Positions 1 through 9,069 of a stretch of 64,000 bases of DNA are shown piece after piece. Source of the DNA: Nocardioides luteus (GTDB taxonomy: Bacteria > Actinomycetota > Actinomycetes > Propionibacteriales > Nocardioidaceae). The stretch lies in contig NZ_JADOVJ010000001.1 of assembly GCF_015752315.1 (NCBI RefSeq), positions 1,426,001-1,490,000 of the forward strand. The letters are read 5' to 3'. Numbering within the stretch: position 1 is the stretch's first letter; every line of letters starts with the position of its first letter. The position numbers were made by a program, and so were the translations under genes. The notes beneath the pieces were generated by a model. The model did not search any database, was not told the DNA's origin, and was given only the letters and a program-made list of their open reading frames with translations.

Positions 1-593
1 AGCAGCAGGCCGACGGTGCGCATCGCGATCACCACGCTCAGGGCGGCGAGCACGGCGACCAGGATCGAGTAGAACCGCACCGGCAGTCCGGCGACCTTGG
101 CGTAGTCGGCGTCCTGGGAGACCGCGAAAAGCTGCGGCGAGAGGCCGACGCAGATCACGATCAGCACGACGGCGAGCGCCATCGTCACGAGCAGGTCGTC
201 GACCGAGATCGTCAGGATCGAGCCGAAGAGGAACTCCTGGAGCCGGGAGGCGCCGGTGCCGGCCAGTCCGGTGACGAAGACGCCGCCGGCGAGCCCGCCG
301 TAGAAGAGCATCGCCAGGGCGACGTCACCCTCGGCGTGGCCGCGCTCGCGTACGACCTCGATGACCACGGCCCCGGCGATGGCGACGACCACCGCGGTCC
401 AGGTCGGTGACGTCTGGGTCCACAGGCCGATCGCGACACCGGTGACGGCGACGTGACCGATGCCGTCGCCCATCAGCGCGAGACGTCGCTGCACGATGTA
501 GGTGCCGACCGCGGGAGCCGCGATCCCGACGAGGAACGCCGCGATCAGCGCCCGCTGCATGAACGGGACCGAGAAGAGCTCGAGAAGAGTCAT
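1..593 (-). CDS. znuB: Zinc/metal ABC transporter permease (ZnuB family), 3' end outside window
   Basis: Integral membrane permease that would pass Zn(II) into the cytoplasm together with the adjacent ATPase and binding protein. The reading frame opens with ATG at 593 (MTLLELFSVPFMQRALIAAF) and stays open to the left edge, so about 197 N-terminal residues are visible and the C-terminus is missing. Several hydrophobic helices are evident, and the segment PAVGTYIVQRRLALMGDGIG is typical of the ABC-3 (ZnuB/MntB/TroC) permease family. The start lies 3 nt downstream of the znuC stop, so the genes are very likely co-transcribed. Zinc rather than manganese is inferred from the His-rich binding protein and the Zur-like boxes. 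Confidence 0.9.
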   Translation of the reverse strand, partial: MTLLELFSVPFMQRALIAAFLVGIAAPAVGTYIVQRRLALMGDGIGHVAVTGVAIGLWTQTSPTWTAVVVAIAGAVVIEVVRERGHAEGDVALAMLFYGGLAGGVFVTGLAGTGASRLQEFLFGSILTISVDDLLVTMALAVVLIVICVGLSPQLFAVSQDADYAKVAGLPVRFYSILVAVLAALSVVIAMRTVGLL

Positions 594-596
594 GGC

Positions 597-1421
597 CTAG
601 AGCTCCTTCAGCGGGGTCGGGACGGCGGCGTTGGGCTTGGGAGCCGAGGCGTCGTCGCAGTGGACGTGGCCGGCGTCGAAGCCCTGGGCGTGCACGTCGG
701 CGTCGGAGAGGGGAGGGCCGTCGTAGGCCTTGCGCCCGTCACGCATGACGACGGCGCGGTCGACCAGCGGCGCCAGCGGCCCGAGCTCGTGGGCGACCAG
801 CACGATCGTGGCGCCGTCGGCCTTGAGCCGGCCGAGCGCCCCGGCCAGGGCGTGCTGGTTGGGCAGGTCGACCCCGGCGGTGGGCTCGTCGAGCAGGAGC
901 AGCTCGGGGCGACCGGCGAGCGCCCGCGCGATCAGCACCCGCTGGTGCTGACCTCCGGAGAGCTGGGCGACCCCGCGGTGGGCGTACGCATCCATCCCGA
1001 CCACCTCGAGGGCGGCCCGGATCGCGGCCCGGTCGGCGCTGCGCAGCGGCCGCAGCAGCTTGCGATGGGTGAGCCGGCCGGAGGCGACGACCTCCCACAC
1101 CGAGGCCGGTACGCCGCCGGTGGCCGTGCTCCGCTGCGGCACGTAGCCGACCCGTGACCAGTCGTGGAAGCCGGCCAGGGCGCGGCCGAAGAGCTCCAGG
1201 CGACCGGCCGAGAGCGGGTTGAGGCCGACCAGGGTGCGTACGAGCGTGGACTTGCCGGAGCCGTTGGCCCCCATCAGCGCGACGAACTCACCGCGCTTGA
1301 CGGTGAGGTCCACCTCGCGCAGGACGGGGCGTCCGGACAGCGCGACATCCCCGCGCAGGAGCTGCACGGGGACATCGGCGGGGACGGTGCTGTTTCCGGA
1401 GCCGTTCCCGGGCTTGGTCAC
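597..1421 (-). CDS. znuC: Zinc ABC transporter ATP-binding protein (ZnuC family)
   Basis: Cytoplasmic ATPase of the metal importer, 274 aa. Walker A GANGSGKST is near residues 51-59, the signature LSGGQ near 154-158, and Walker B LLLLDEPT near 174-181; the switch His lies in VLVAHELG. The start is taken as GTG at 1421, which overlaps the znuA stop by 4 nt (GTGA). The frame stays open further upstream into znuA, but that extension has no family sequence. The C-terminal tail contains HVHC, a possible metal-contact segment, though this is only suggestive. Between znuA and znuB in a translationally coupled operon. Confidence 0.93.
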   Translation of the reverse strand: MTKPGNGSGNSTVPADVPVQLLRGDVALSGRPVLREVDLTVKRGEFVALMGANGSGKSTLVRTLVGLNPLSAGRLELFGRALAGFHDWSRVGYVPQRSTATGGVPASVWEVVASGRLTHRKLLRPLRSADRAAIRAALEVVGMDAYAHRGVAQLSGGQHQRVLIARALAGRPELLLLDEPTAGVDLPNQHALAGALGRLKADGATIVLVAHELGPLAPLVDRAVVMRDGRKAYDGPPLSDADVHAQGFDAGHVHCDDASAPKPNAAVPTPLKEL

Positions 1422-2413
1422 TGACAACCGTTGGCCGCCTTCAGGGCGTCGAGGTTCTGGCGCATGAGGGAAAGGTAGTCCTCTCCCTCGGTGTCTGCCG
1501 AGAGGCCCTCGATCGGGTCGAGCACGGCGGTCTTCAGACCGAGGTCGTCGGCGAGGGTGTCGGCGAGCGCCGTGCTGACCAGGCGCTCGGAGAAGATCGT
1601 GGTGACGCCGTGCTCCTTGGCGTGCTCGCCGATCTCGGCGAGCTGGGCCGGGTTGGGCTCGGCGTCGGGGGTCAGGCCGGCGATCGGCTCGAACTCCAGA
1701 CCGTACTTGTCCAGGTAGCCGAAGGCGTCGTGGGAGACGACGACGTCCTTGATCCTGCACTGCGCCAGGCCGGTCTTGAACTCCTCGTCGACCGCGGTCA
1801 GGTCCTCGGTCAGGTCCTTCGCGTTAGCCGCGTAGGTCTCGGCGTTGTCGGGGTCGGCCTTCGCCAGCGCGGCGCTGACGGCCTCGGCGTAGTCGGCCAT
1901 GAGCGCCGGGTCGTGCCAGAAGTGGGGGTCGAGCTCGCCGTGGTCGTGGGCGTCCTCGCTCTCCTCGGCGTGAGCGTCCTCGCTCTCCTCGGTGTGGGCT
2001 TCCTCCTCCTCGTGGCCGTGCTCGTCCTCGCCGCCCTCGGCGGGGCGGAGCTCGACGGTCTTCTCGACGTCGACCACGGTGCCCTTGACGTCCTGCTCGA
2101 TCGCGTCGTCGACGGCGGGCTGGAAGCCGTGCTCGGTGAGGATCACGTCGGCACTCTGCAGCGCGGCGGTCTGGTTGATGCTCAGCTCGAGGTCGTGGGG
2201 CTCGACGCCCGGCTTGGTGAGGCCGGTGACGTCGACGAGGTCACCCCCGACCCGCTCCGCGACGAACTGCAGCGGGTAGAACGCGGCCGCGACCTCGACC
2301 TTCCCCGAGTCGGAGCCGGCGGAACCGGAGTCGTCGGAGAGGGCGGCACAGCCGGAGGTGAGCAGGAGCGCGCCGGCAGCAAGGAGCCCGGCGGAGCGGA
2401 TAGTGGGGGCCAT
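1418..2413 (-). CDS. znuA: Zinc ABC transporter substrate-binding lipoprotein (ZnuA family)
   Basis: Extracytoplasmic metal-capture lipoprotein of the cluster A-I family, about 331 aa. The signal peptide ends in a lipobox (LLLTSGC, Cys near residue 22 from ATG 2413). A His/Glu-rich flexible loop (near residues 130-165, including the repeated unit EESEDAH) precedes DPHFWHDP, the usual metal-binding His region; HDAFGYL and FSERLVS are later conserved motifs. An upstream in-frame ATG at 2422 lies inside the 2413-2427 palindrome; ATG 2413 is preferred but has no Shine-Dalgarno, so the mRNA may be leaderless. Zinc specificity follows from the His loop and operators. Confidence 0.92.
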   Translation of the reverse strand: MAPTIRSAGLLAAGALLLTSGCAALSDDSGSAGSDSGKVEVAAAFYPLQFVAERVGGDLVDVTGLTKPGVEPHDLELSINQTAALQSADVILTEHGFQPAVDDAIEQDVKGTVVDVEKTVELRPAEGGEDEHGHEEEEAHTEESEDAHAEESEDAHDHGELDPHFWHDPALMADYAEAVSAALAKADPDNAETYAANAKDLTEDLTAVDEEFKTGLAQCRIKDVVVSHDAFGYLDKYGLEFEPIAGLTPDAEPNPAQLAEIGEHAKEHGVTTIFSERLVSTALADTLADDLGLKTAVLDPIEGLSADTEGEDYLSLMRQNLDALKAANGCQ

Positions 2414-2450
2414 GAGAACCATTCTCAGGTCAGTTGAGAATGGTTGTCAA
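2413..2450 (-). promoter_or_regulatory. Two Zur-type operator boxes at the znuA start
   Basis: A perfect 15-bp inverted repeat TGAGAACCATTCTCA (2413-2427) and an imperfect 17-bp one TTGAGAATGGTTGTCAA (2434-2450) lie side by side, 21 nt apart start to start. On the minus strand they read TGAGAATGGTTCTCA, close to the actinobacterial Zur consensus core (TGA-AATGATT-TCA type). They overlap the 3' end of bioD and abut the znuA start codon, so repressor binding would block znu transcription without touching the bio promoter. The regulator gene is not in the window. Confidence 0.8.
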
Positions 2451-3081
2451 TTCCTTCCGGGATGCCGAAGAGCAGGGGTACGCCGGTCACGCGGGGGAGG
2501 TCGATGCGGTTGCACCGCTCGGCCAGGCCCGGATCGCCGGGCCAGGAGCCGATGATCAGCCCGTCGGGCTCGTGGCCGCGGGCGCGGAGCGCGGCCACGG
2601 TCAGCTCGGTGTGGTTGAGGGTGCCCAGCCCGGCGGCGGTGACAACCACGAACGACGTCGGTGTGCCGCCGACGAGGAGCGCGTCGGCCAGGTCCAGGAG
2701 CGTGCCGCCGTCGGTGTCCAGGCGCACCAACAGGCCACCGGCGCCCTCGACGAGGACGAGATCGTTGTCCCTGGTCAGGGCCGAGATCGTCGGAGCGTAC
2801 GCAACGACCGGCGGGATCTCCACCCCGGCCCGCCGGGCCGCGGTGTCGGGCGCGAGCGGCTCCCCGAGCCTGGTCAGCTCGTGGACCTCGATCCCGGTCA
2901 GCCGCTGGATCTCGGCCGCGTCGCAGTCGCCGTCGTCGGTGCCGGTCTGGACCGGCTTGACGACCGTGACCTTCTCGCCGTTCGTGCGCGCCCGGGAGGC
3001 CAGCGTCGCGGTCGCGACGGTCTTGCCGACGCCGGTGCTGGTGCCGGTGACGATCACCACCCGTCCCCTCGGTGCGTTCAT
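2425..3081 (-). CDS. bioD: Dethiobiotin synthetase
   Basis: ATP-dependent carboxylase that closes the ureido ring of 7,8-diaminopelargonate to give dethiobiotin, the third step of this set. 218 aa, normal for the family. The P-loop GTSTGVGKT is near residues 13-21; VVKPVQTG and LVEGAGGLLV are conserved substrate and Mg-ATP motifs. The ATG overlaps the bioF stop by 4 nt (ATGA). The last codons overlap the Zur-type boxes of znuA. Confidence 0.95.
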   Translation of the reverse strand: MNAPRGRVVIVTGTSTGVGKTVATATLASRARTNGEKVTVVKPVQTGTDDGDCDAAEIQRLTGIEVHELTRLGEPLAPDTAARRAGVEIPPVVAYAPTISALTRDNDLVLVEGAGGLLVRLDTDGGTLLDLADALLVGGTPTSFVVVTAAGLGTLNHTELTVAALRARGHEPDGLIIGSWPGDPGLAERCNRIDLPRVTGVPLLFGIPEGIDNHSQLT

Positions 3082-4211
3082 CGCGCCTCACCCACGACCG
3101 TGTCGATGGCCTTGACCGCCCGGTCCCAGTCCTCGTCGGTGACCCCCGCACCGGCGGTGACCCGGAGCCGGGAGACTCCGTCGGGGACCGACGGCGGACG
3201 GAAGCAGCCGACACGTACGCCCTCGGTGAGCAGGTCCGCCTGCGCGGCCACCGCCGCCTCGGGCGACGGCATCGGCACCGACAGCACCGCGCCGGCAGGG
3301 GACGCGACCCCCAGGGTCCGCGCCAACCCGGTGACACGGGCGCGGATGGTCCCGGCCAGATCCGGGCGCGACCGCGCCACCCGCGCCGCGGCCAGCGCCG
3401 CGGCCGCGGAGGCGGGAGCCAGGCCGGTGTCGAAGATGAACGGCCGGGCGGTGTTGACCAGATGGTCGAGGACCGCCCGCGGGCCCAGTACCGCCCCGCC
3501 CTGGCTGCCCAGGCTCTTGGAGAGCGTCGCGGTGACCAGCACCTCGGGGCGCCCGGCGAGGCCGTGGCGGTGGACGAGGCCGGGCCCGTGCACGCCGACG
3601 CCGTGGGCCTCGTCGACGACCAGCAGGGCGTCGTACGCCGCGCACACCTCGGCGAGCTGGACCAGCGGAGCCTCGTCGCCGAGCACCGAGTAGACCGACT
3701 CGGCGAGCACGAGGGTGCGGACGCCGGGCCGGGCCGCCAGCGCCGCGTGCACCGCGGCCACGTTGTTGTGCGGCACGACCGTGAGCTGGGCCCGGGAGAG
3801 CCGGACGGCATCGATCAGCGAGGCATGGATGTGGGCGTCGGAGATGACGTGGGCGGTCCGGTCGGCGAGGGCGCTGACGACCGAGAGGTTGGCGTGATAG
3901 CCGCTCGAGAAGGTCAGTGCCCCCGGCTGGCCCAGCCAGTCGGCGAGCTCGGCCTCGAGCTCGCCGTGCAGCGTCAGGGTGCCCGTGACCAGCCGGGACG
4001 CACCCGCGCCACCGCCCCAGAGCATCGCCGCGTCGGCCGCGGCGCAGCGTACCTCGGGGTGGCGGGAGAGACCCAGGTAGTCGTTGCCGGCCAGGTCGAC
4101 ACTCTGCGCATTCGAGGTGGCGTCATGAGGGCCGCGCGGCCGCAGCCGCCGGGTCAGCCCGGCCTCCTCGCGTGCGGTGGCCGCGGTGTCCAGCCAGGTC
4201 TGCCAGCTCAT
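3078..4211 (-). CDS. bioF: 8-amino-7-oxononanoate synthase
   Basis: PLP-dependent alpha-oxoamine synthase condensing pimeloyl-ACP/CoA with L-alanine to 8-amino-7-oxononanoate (KAPA). 377 aa. Visible family motifs: NDYLGLSRHP near the N-terminus, GYHANLSVV, DEAHGVGVHGPG (the Asp that contacts the PLP ring) and TLSKSLGSQGG carrying the likely Schiff-base lysine. The start ATG at 4211 is 1 nt from the bioA stop. Part of the bioBAFD operon. Confidence 0.95.
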   Translation of the reverse strand: MSWQTWLDTAATAREEAGLTRRLRPRGPHDATSNAQSVDLAGNDYLGLSRHPEVRCAAADAAMLWGGGAGASRLVTGTLTLHGELEAELADWLGQPGALTFSSGYHANLSVVSALADRTAHVISDAHIHASLIDAVRLSRAQLTVVPHNNVAAVHAALAARPGVRTLVLAESVYSVLGDEAPLVQLAEVCAAYDALLVVDEAHGVGVHGPGLVHRHGLAGRPEVLVTATLSKSLGSQGGAVLGPRAVLDHLVNTARPFIFDTGLAPASAAAALAAARVARSRPDLAGTIRARVTGLARTLGVASPAGAVLSVPMPSPEAAVAAQADLLTEGVRVGCFRPPSVPDGVSRLRVTAGAGVTDEDWDRAVKAIDTVVGEAR

Positions 4212-4212
4212 C

Positions 4213-5511
4213 TCAGGCCACCTCCGCGGCGGCCGCGACGGCTCGGCAGATGCGGGCGAGGTCGTCCTCGCCGGTGACGTAGGGCGGCATCGTGTAGAGC
4301 AGGTCGCGGAACGGCCGGATCCAGACGCCCTCGCGCAGTGCGGCGTCGGTCGCCTTCGCGACGTCGACCGCGTGGTCGAGCTGGACCACGCCGATGGCGC
4401 CGAGGACGCGTACGTCCCTGACGCCCGGCTGCCCGGCGAGCGGGGAGAGGCCCGCCGAGAGTGCGCCGGAGACCCGCGCCACGTCCTGCTGCCAGCCCCG
4501 AGCCGCCAGCAGGTCGAGCGAGGCCAGCGCCACCGCGCAGGCGAGCGGGTTGCCCATGAAGGTCGGCCCGTGCATCAGCACGCCCGACTCGCTCCGGGAG
4601 ATCGCGTGCGCGACCGCGGAGGTGGTCAGCACCGCGGCCAGGGTCATGTAACCCCCGGTGAGCGCCTTGCCGAGGCAGAGGATGTCGGGCGTGACCTGCG
4701 AGGACACGAACAGATCCCCGGTGCGGCCGAACCCGGTGGCGATCTCGTCGAAGATCAGCACCAGCCCGTGCTCGTCGGCGATCTCGCGGAGCACGACGAG
4801 GCAGCGGTCGTCGTAGACCCACATCCCGCCGGCGCCCTGGAGGCGTGGCTCGAGGATGATCCCGGCCAGCTCGTCGGCGTGGTCGGCTGCCAGGCGGCGT
4901 ACGCCCTCAGCCCATGCCTCCACGTCGCCACCAGGCGCCGGCGGCCGCTCGGCGAAGACCTGCGGAGCGAGCATCTCGGTGAACATCGAGTGCATCCCGC
5001 CGACCGGGTCGCAGGTGCTCATGCAGCCGAAGGTGTCGCCGTGGTAGCCGCCGCGTACGGTCAGCAGCCGGGTACGCTCCGGCCGCCCGCGGCCGCGCTG
5101 GGACTGCAGCGCCATCTTGATCGCGACCTCGACGCTCACCGACCCGGAGTCGGCGAGGAAGACGTGCTGCAGCGGCTCGGGGGTGATGGAGACGAGCCGC
5201 TGGGCGAGGTCGATCGCGGGGGCGTGGGTCAGGCCGCCGAACATCACGTGCGCCATCCGGCCGGCCTGCTCGGCGAGCGCGGCGTCGAGCTCGGGCACCC
5301 GGTAGCCGTGGATCGCCGACCACCACGACGACATCGCGTCGACGACCTCGATCCGCTCGCCGTCGTGGTCGGAGAGGTGGAGGCGTACGCCCTCGGCGCC
5401 GGTGACGAGGCGCACCGGCGCCGGGTCGGTCATCGAGGTGTAGGGGTGCCAGAGGTGCTCGCGGTCGAAGGCGAGCAGCTCGGTGCCCCGGTCAAGCGTT
5501 GGCAGCGACAT
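4213..5511 (-). CDS. bioA: Adenosylmethionine-8-amino-7-oxononanoate aminotransferase
   Basis: Class III PLP aminotransferase converting KAPA to 7,8-diaminopelargonate with S-adenosylmethionine as amino donor. From ATG 5511 it is 432 aa. HLWHPYTSM is the substrate-site signature near the N-terminus; [16 protein letters not shown] is the PLP-Asp motif and CLGKALTGG carries the Schiff-base lysine. An in-frame GTG 15 nt upstream is possible, but MSLPT has GGAG/GGGGA upstream. Overlaps the bioB 3' end by 20 nt, so translation is probably coupled. Confidence 0.94.
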   Translation of the reverse strand: MSLPTLDRGTELLAFDREHLWHPYTSMTDPAPVRLVTGAEGVRLHLSDHDGERIEVVDAMSSWWSAIHGYRVPELDAALAEQAGRMAHVMFGGLTHAPAIDLAQRLVSITPEPLQHVFLADSGSVSVEVAIKMALQSQRGRGRPERTRLLTVRGGYHGDTFGCMSTCDPVGGMHSMFTEMLAPQVFAERPPAPGGDVEAWAEGVRRLAADHADELAGIILEPRLQGAGGMWVYDDRCLVVLREIADEHGLVLIFDEIATGFGRTGDLFVSSQVTPDILCLGKALTGGYMTLAAVLTTSAVAHAISRSESGVLMHGPTFMGNPLACAVALASLDLLAARGWQQDVARVSGALSAGLSPLAGQPGVRDVRVLGAIGVVQLDHAVDVAKATDAALREGVWIRPFRDLLYTMPPYVTGEDDLARICRAVAAAAEVA

Positions 5512-6652
5512 CGGTCCCCGCTCCACGACGCCGGATCACCGGGCGCTCCTGCTCGTCGTGACCACCGCAGGCGGTGCCGCAGCCGTCGCCGCAGCTGCTG
5601 CCGCAACCACCGGTGACCCGGGCGGGGGCCTTGGCGCGGTGCTCCTCGATCAGCTCGGCGAACCCGCTCTCGTCCATGCCGAGGATGATGAAGCCGTTGT
5701 CGCGCAGCATCTCCAGGTCGGCCAGCGCGTCCTGCCCCTCGGAGGTCAGGTAGTCGCCGAGGAAGATCGAGTTGGCGACGTGCAGCGCGGTGGCCTGCAG
5801 CGAGCGCAGGTGCATCTCGCGCCCGCCCGCGATCCGGATCTCCTTGTCCGGGCAGACGAACCGCGCCATCGCCAGGATCTTCACGCAGCGCGTGGGGGAG
5901 AGCTCCCAGGTGTTCTCGTACGGCGTCCCGTCGAAGGGCATCAGGAAGTTCACCGGGATCGAGTCGGCGTCGAGCTCCTTGAGCGCGAAGAGCGCCTCGA
6001 CGAGCTGCTCGTCGGTCTCGCCCAGGCCCGCGATCAGGCCGGAGCACGGCGAGAGGCCGGCGTCCTTGGCCTTGCCGATGGTGTCGACGCGGTCCTCGTA
6101 GGTGTGGGTCTGGACGATGTTGTCGTGGTTGGACTCGGCGGTGTTGATGTTGTGGTTGTACGCATCCACCCCCGCCGCCTTGAGCCGCTCTGCCTGGCCG
6201 CCCTTGAGCAGCCCGAGGCAGGCGCACACCTCGACGCCCTCGTGAGCGTCCTTCAGCGCCGAGGTCATCTCCACGACCTTGTCGATGTCGCGGTCCGAGG
6301 GCCCGCGGCCCGAGGAGACCATGCAGACCCTGGTCGCGCCGCCGCGCAGCCCGGCGCCGGCCTGCTCGAGGGTCTCGTCCTTCGACAGCCAGGAGTACTT
6401 GAGCACCGGCGCCTGCGACCCGAGCGCCTGGCTGCAGTAGTTGCAGTTCTCCGGGCACAGTCCCGACTTGAGGTTGACCAGGTAGTTCACCTTCACGGTG
6501 TTGCCGAAGTGCGCGCGGCGCAGCCGCCCCGCCGCGGCGACGACGCCCATCAGCTCCGTGTCGGAGGTACGCAGCACCGCCAGCGCGTCGTCGGCGGTCG
6601 CGGCCCCGCCGGACAGGATCCGGTCGGCTAGCTGGTCGAAGGCTGTCGTCAT
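5492..6652 (-). CDS. bioB: Biotin synthase (radical SAM)
   Basis: Radical-SAM enzyme inserting sulfur into dethiobiotin, 386 aa. The [4Fe-4S] motif CX3CX2C is visible as Cys66, Cys70 and Cys73 within [21 protein letters not shown] and the [11 protein letters not shown] region are conserved in BioB. The C-terminus carries a Gly/Cys-rich extension ([17 protein letters not shown], near 358-373) of unknown role. First gene of bioBAFD; the operator palindrome lies 25 nt upstream of its start. Confidence 0.95.
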   Translation of the reverse strand: MTTAFDQLADRILSGGAATADDALAVLRTSDTELMGVVAAAGRLRRAHFGNTVKVNYLVNLKSGLCPENCNYCSQALGSQAPVLKYSWLSKDETLEQAGAGLRGGATRVCMVSSGRGPSDRDIDKVVEMTSALKDAHEGVEVCACLGLLKGGQAERLKAAGVDAYNHNINTAESNHDNIVQTHTYEDRVDTIGKAKDAGLSPCSGLIAGLGETDEQLVEALFALKELDADSIPVNFLMPFDGTPYENTWELSPTRCVKILAMARFVCPDKEIRIAGGREMHLRSLQATALHVANSIFLGDYLTSEGQDALADLEMLRDNGFIILGMDESGFAELIEEHRAKAPARVTGGCGSSCGDGCGTACGGHDEQERPVIRRRGAGTDVAANA

Positions 6653-6676
6653 GCGGGGCGTCTCCTCGGGATGGTT

Positions 6677-6710
6677 ACCTGAACGTCGTTCAGCTGAACG
6701 ACGTTCAGGT
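6677..6710 (-). promoter_or_regulatory. Tandem BioQ-type operators forming a 34-bp palindrome upstream of bioB
   Basis: Two adjacent 13-bp sites, TGAACGTCGTTCA (6680-6692) and TGAACGACGTTCA (6695-6707), each fit the TGAAC-N3-GTTCA-like pattern known for the TetR-family biotin repressor BioQ of corynebacteria and mycobacteria. Together they make a perfect 34-bp palindrome (6677-6710). The site is 25 nt from the bioB start and 62 nt from the divergent peptidase gene at 6772. No bioQ gene is seen in the window. Confidence 0.75.
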
Positions 6711-6771
6711 TAGGCGAGGAGGGCCGGCACCGCAACGGTGACGTCCCACCGGCCGGGGCTAGGATCGGCGC

Positions 6772-8010
6772 GTGCACATCGAGACGATCCCCGGACTGGT
6801 CCTGATCGAGCACGAGATCGAGGTGCCGCTCGACCATCGCCGCGGCGGGTCCGAGACGCTGACCCTCTTCGCCCGCGAGGTGCGCCGCCCCGGCGATCGC
6901 GACGACCGCGACGCGCTGCTCTTCCTCCAGGGCGGCCCCGGCGGGGAGAGCCCACGCCCGATCGACGTGCCGATGGCGCCGGGTTGGCTGGAGCGCGCGC
7001 TCCAGGACTACCGGCTGATCCTCCTCGACCAGCGGGGGACCGGGCGGTCGACGCCGATCACCGCGATGACCGGGATGAGCCCGCAGGAGCAGGCCGACCA
7101 TCTCGCCCACTTCCGCGCCGACTCGATCGTCGAGGACGCCGAGCTCCTCCGGGAGCACCTCGGCATCTCCCGGTGGTCCCTGCTCGGCCAGTCCTTCGGT
7201 GGCTTCTGCTCGCTGCGCTACCTCTCGGCCCACCCCGAGTCGCTGCGCGAGGTGCTGTTCACCGGGGGAGTGCCGCCGGTCGGCATGCCCGTCGACGAGA
7301 TCTACGCCGCGACCTTCGCCCGCACGATCGAGCTCACCGAGCGCCACTACGCGCGCTTCCCCGGCGACCGCGACCGGATGCGCGCGCTGGTCGAGCGCTG
7401 CGACGCCGGCGAGATCCGGCTCCCGCACGGCGGCCTGCTCTCGGCCAGGCAGGCGCGCTGCCTCGGCAGCCGGCTCGGCATGACCGGCGGCTCCGAGCAG
7501 ATCCACTACCTCCTCGAGCGCGACCCGGCGGGCCTGGGCTTCGGGCACGAGGTCGCCTCCCTGCTGCCGTTCAGCGGACACTCGCCTCTCTACGTACTCG
7601 TCCACGAGGCCTGCTACGCCGATGGCCAGGCCACGCGCTGGGCCTCCGCGCGCGTCCAGCCCGCGGCGTACGAGGAGGACCCGACCCTGTTCACTGCCGA
7701 GCACCTCTTCCCGTGGCATCTCACCGAGGACCCGCTCCTGGCGCCCTTCGCCGAGGCGGCGGACCTGCTCGCCGAGCGGGAGTGGCCGAGCCTCTACGAC
7801 CCGGCCGCGCTCGCCGCCGTCGACGTCCCGTGCGCCGCGGCCGTCTACTACGACGACCCCTACGTCCTGCGTGAGCACTCGCTGGCCACCGCCGAGCTGG
7901 TCCCCACCCTGCGCCCGTGGATCACCAACGCCCACCTCCACAACGGCGTCCAGGTCGCCCCCGACGAGGTCCTGGACCGCCTCATCGGCATGGTCCGCGG
8001 ACGGATCTGA
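6772..8010 (+). CDS. Alpha/beta hydrolase, proline iminopeptidase-like (peptidase family S33)
   Basis: Predicted cytoplasmic serine peptidase removing N-terminal proline, 412 aa from GTG 6772. The oxyanion motif GGPGGESP, the conserved DQRGTGRST and the nucleophile elbow LLGQSFGG are typical of S33. The acid and base are probably in YYDDPYV and NAHLHNG near the C-terminus. The gene is divergent from bioB, with the BioQ-type palindrome in the shared interval; whether it answers to biotin is unknown. The exact substrate is uncertain within the family. Confidence 0.85.
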   Translation: MHIETIPGLVLIEHEIEVPLDHRRGGSETLTLFAREVRRPGDRDDRDALLFLQGGPGGESPRPIDVPMAPGWLERALQDYRLILLDQRGTGRSTPITAMTGMSPQEQADHLAHFRADSIVEDAELLREHLGISRWSLLGQSFGGFCSLRYLSAHPESLREVLFTGGVPPVGMPVDEIYAATFARTIELTERHYARFPGDRDRMRALVERCDAGEIRLPHGGLLSARQARCLGSRLGMTGGSEQIHYLLERDPAGLGFGHEVASLLPFSGHSPLYVLVHEACYADGQATRWASARVQPAAYEEDPTLFTAEHLFPWHLTEDPLLAPFAEAADLLAEREWPSLYDPAALAAVDVPCAAAVYYDDPYVLREHSLATAELVPTLRPWITNAHLHNGVQVAPDEVLDRLIGMVRGRI

Positions 8011-8015
8011 CCGCC

Positions 8016-8486
8016 ATGACCCTGCCCGTGCCGGTCGTCCGCACCGCATCCTTCGCGCTCACCATGGCGCTCGTCGCGCTCGCCTACCCGCTGCTCGCCA
8101 CGTTGGCCTACGTCGGCTTCCTGATCGCCGCCGTGGTCGGTGGCCTCGGGCTCGGCGGCCCGCTCGCCGGGCCCGTGCTCGTCCTGCTCGGCGCGGTCGC
8201 CGGCATGGTCTGCGTGGCGATCGGAGCGCCCGCCGCCATCGCCGCCCGGGTCGTGGGTGGCGTCAGAGGCATGCTCGCCGGCGCTGCTGTCCTGGTCGTT
8301 CTCGCGGGAGGCACCACCTGGCTCGCGTGGCTGGTCTTCGACCTGGCGGGCCGCCCCTGGGCCGCCGCCGCCACCCTGCTCGCCGCCTCCGTCCCGGCCG
8401 CCCTGGTGCTCGCGCTCTCCGACACCGTCGCCGGCCGGGTCACCCGCCTGCCCGCGCGCACCCGGGAATCTGCCGGTCACGTCTGA
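8016..8486 (+). CDS. Hypothetical membrane protein (4 predicted helices)
   Basis: 156-aa protein from ATG 8016, 5 nt after the peptidase stop, so probably co-transcribed. It is almost wholly hydrophobic with about four membrane segments (near residues 8-35, 40-66, 80-105 and 113-133), rich in Ala, Leu, Val and Gly, and ends in a basic tail (GRVTRLPARTRES). No catalytic or ligand motif was recognised. The frame stays open about 100 nt upstream, but that part overlaps the peptidase gene and lacks hydrophobic sequence, so the later ATG was chosen. Confidence 0.7.
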   Translation: MTLPVPVVRTASFALTMALVALAYPLLATLAYVGFLIAAVVGGLGLGGPLAGPVLVLLGAVAGMVCVAIGAPAAIAARVVGGVRGMLAGAAVLVVLAGGTTWLAWLVFDLAGRPWAAAATLLAASVPAALVLALSDTVAGRVTRLPARTRESAGHV

Positions 8487-8510
8487 GCCGGACCTGTCAG
8501 ACTCTCGCCC

Positions 8511-9056
8511 GTGGGAATCGAGGTGAGGGCGTACGACCCCGGTTGGCCGATCCGGTTCGAGGAGGTCGCCGAGACCCTGAGGAAGGCCCTGACCGACGGA
8601 CCGGAGGCGAGGGTCGAGCACGTCGGCTCGACATCGGTCCCCGGCCTCGCGGCCAAACCCATCCTCGACATCGACGTGATCGTCGCGCCGGAGGACGTCC
8701 CCGCAGCGGTCAAGGCGCTCGTACGCATCGGCTACCGGCACCGGGGCGATCTCGGCGTCTCTGGCCGCGAGGCCTTCTTCGCCCCCGATGACGACCCGGT
8801 GCGCCACGTCTACGTTTGCGCCGCGGGCACGCTCAACGTACGCAACCACCTCGCCGTCCGTGAGGTCCTGCGCAGCCGAGACGATCTCCGCGACGAGTAC
8901 GCCGCGGTCAAGCTCGCCCTGTCCGCCGACCCGGACATGGACATCGACACCTACCTCGCCCGCAAGTCCGACGTCCTCCAGAAGATCCTGGCCGTCTCCG
9001 ACCTGACCGACGCCGAACGCCGCCAGATCCTCTCCCTCAACGACCCGAGCCGCTGA
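8511..9056 (+). CDS. GrpB family protein (nucleotidyltransferase-fold)
   Basis: 181-aa protein of the GrpB/UPF0157 family, related to the nucleotidyltransferase superfamily but of unproven activity. Recognisable features are YDPGWP near the N-terminus, VEHVGSTSVPGLAAKPILDIDV (read in two halves; the GST followed by the DID pair is the superfamily active-site pattern) and HVYVCAAG. Starts at GTG 8511, 24 nt after the membrane protein. Cytoplasmic; substrate unknown. Confidence 0.85.
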   Translation: MGIEVRAYDPGWPIRFEEVAETLRKALTDGPEARVEHVGSTSVPGLAAKPILDIDVIVAPEDVPAAVKALVRIGYRHRGDLGVSGREAFFAPDDDPVRHVYVCAAGTLNVRNHLAVREVLRSRDDLRDEYAAVKLALSADPDMDIDTYLARKSDVLQKILAVSDLTDAERRQILSLNDPSR

Positions 9057-9069
9057 CGACCGTGTGCCC

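Noticed and set aside
1422..1760. N-terminal extension of the znuC frame
   Set aside because: The frame is open but overlaps znuA throughout and shows no ABC-family sequence; GTG 1421 gives the usual length and a 4-nt overlap.
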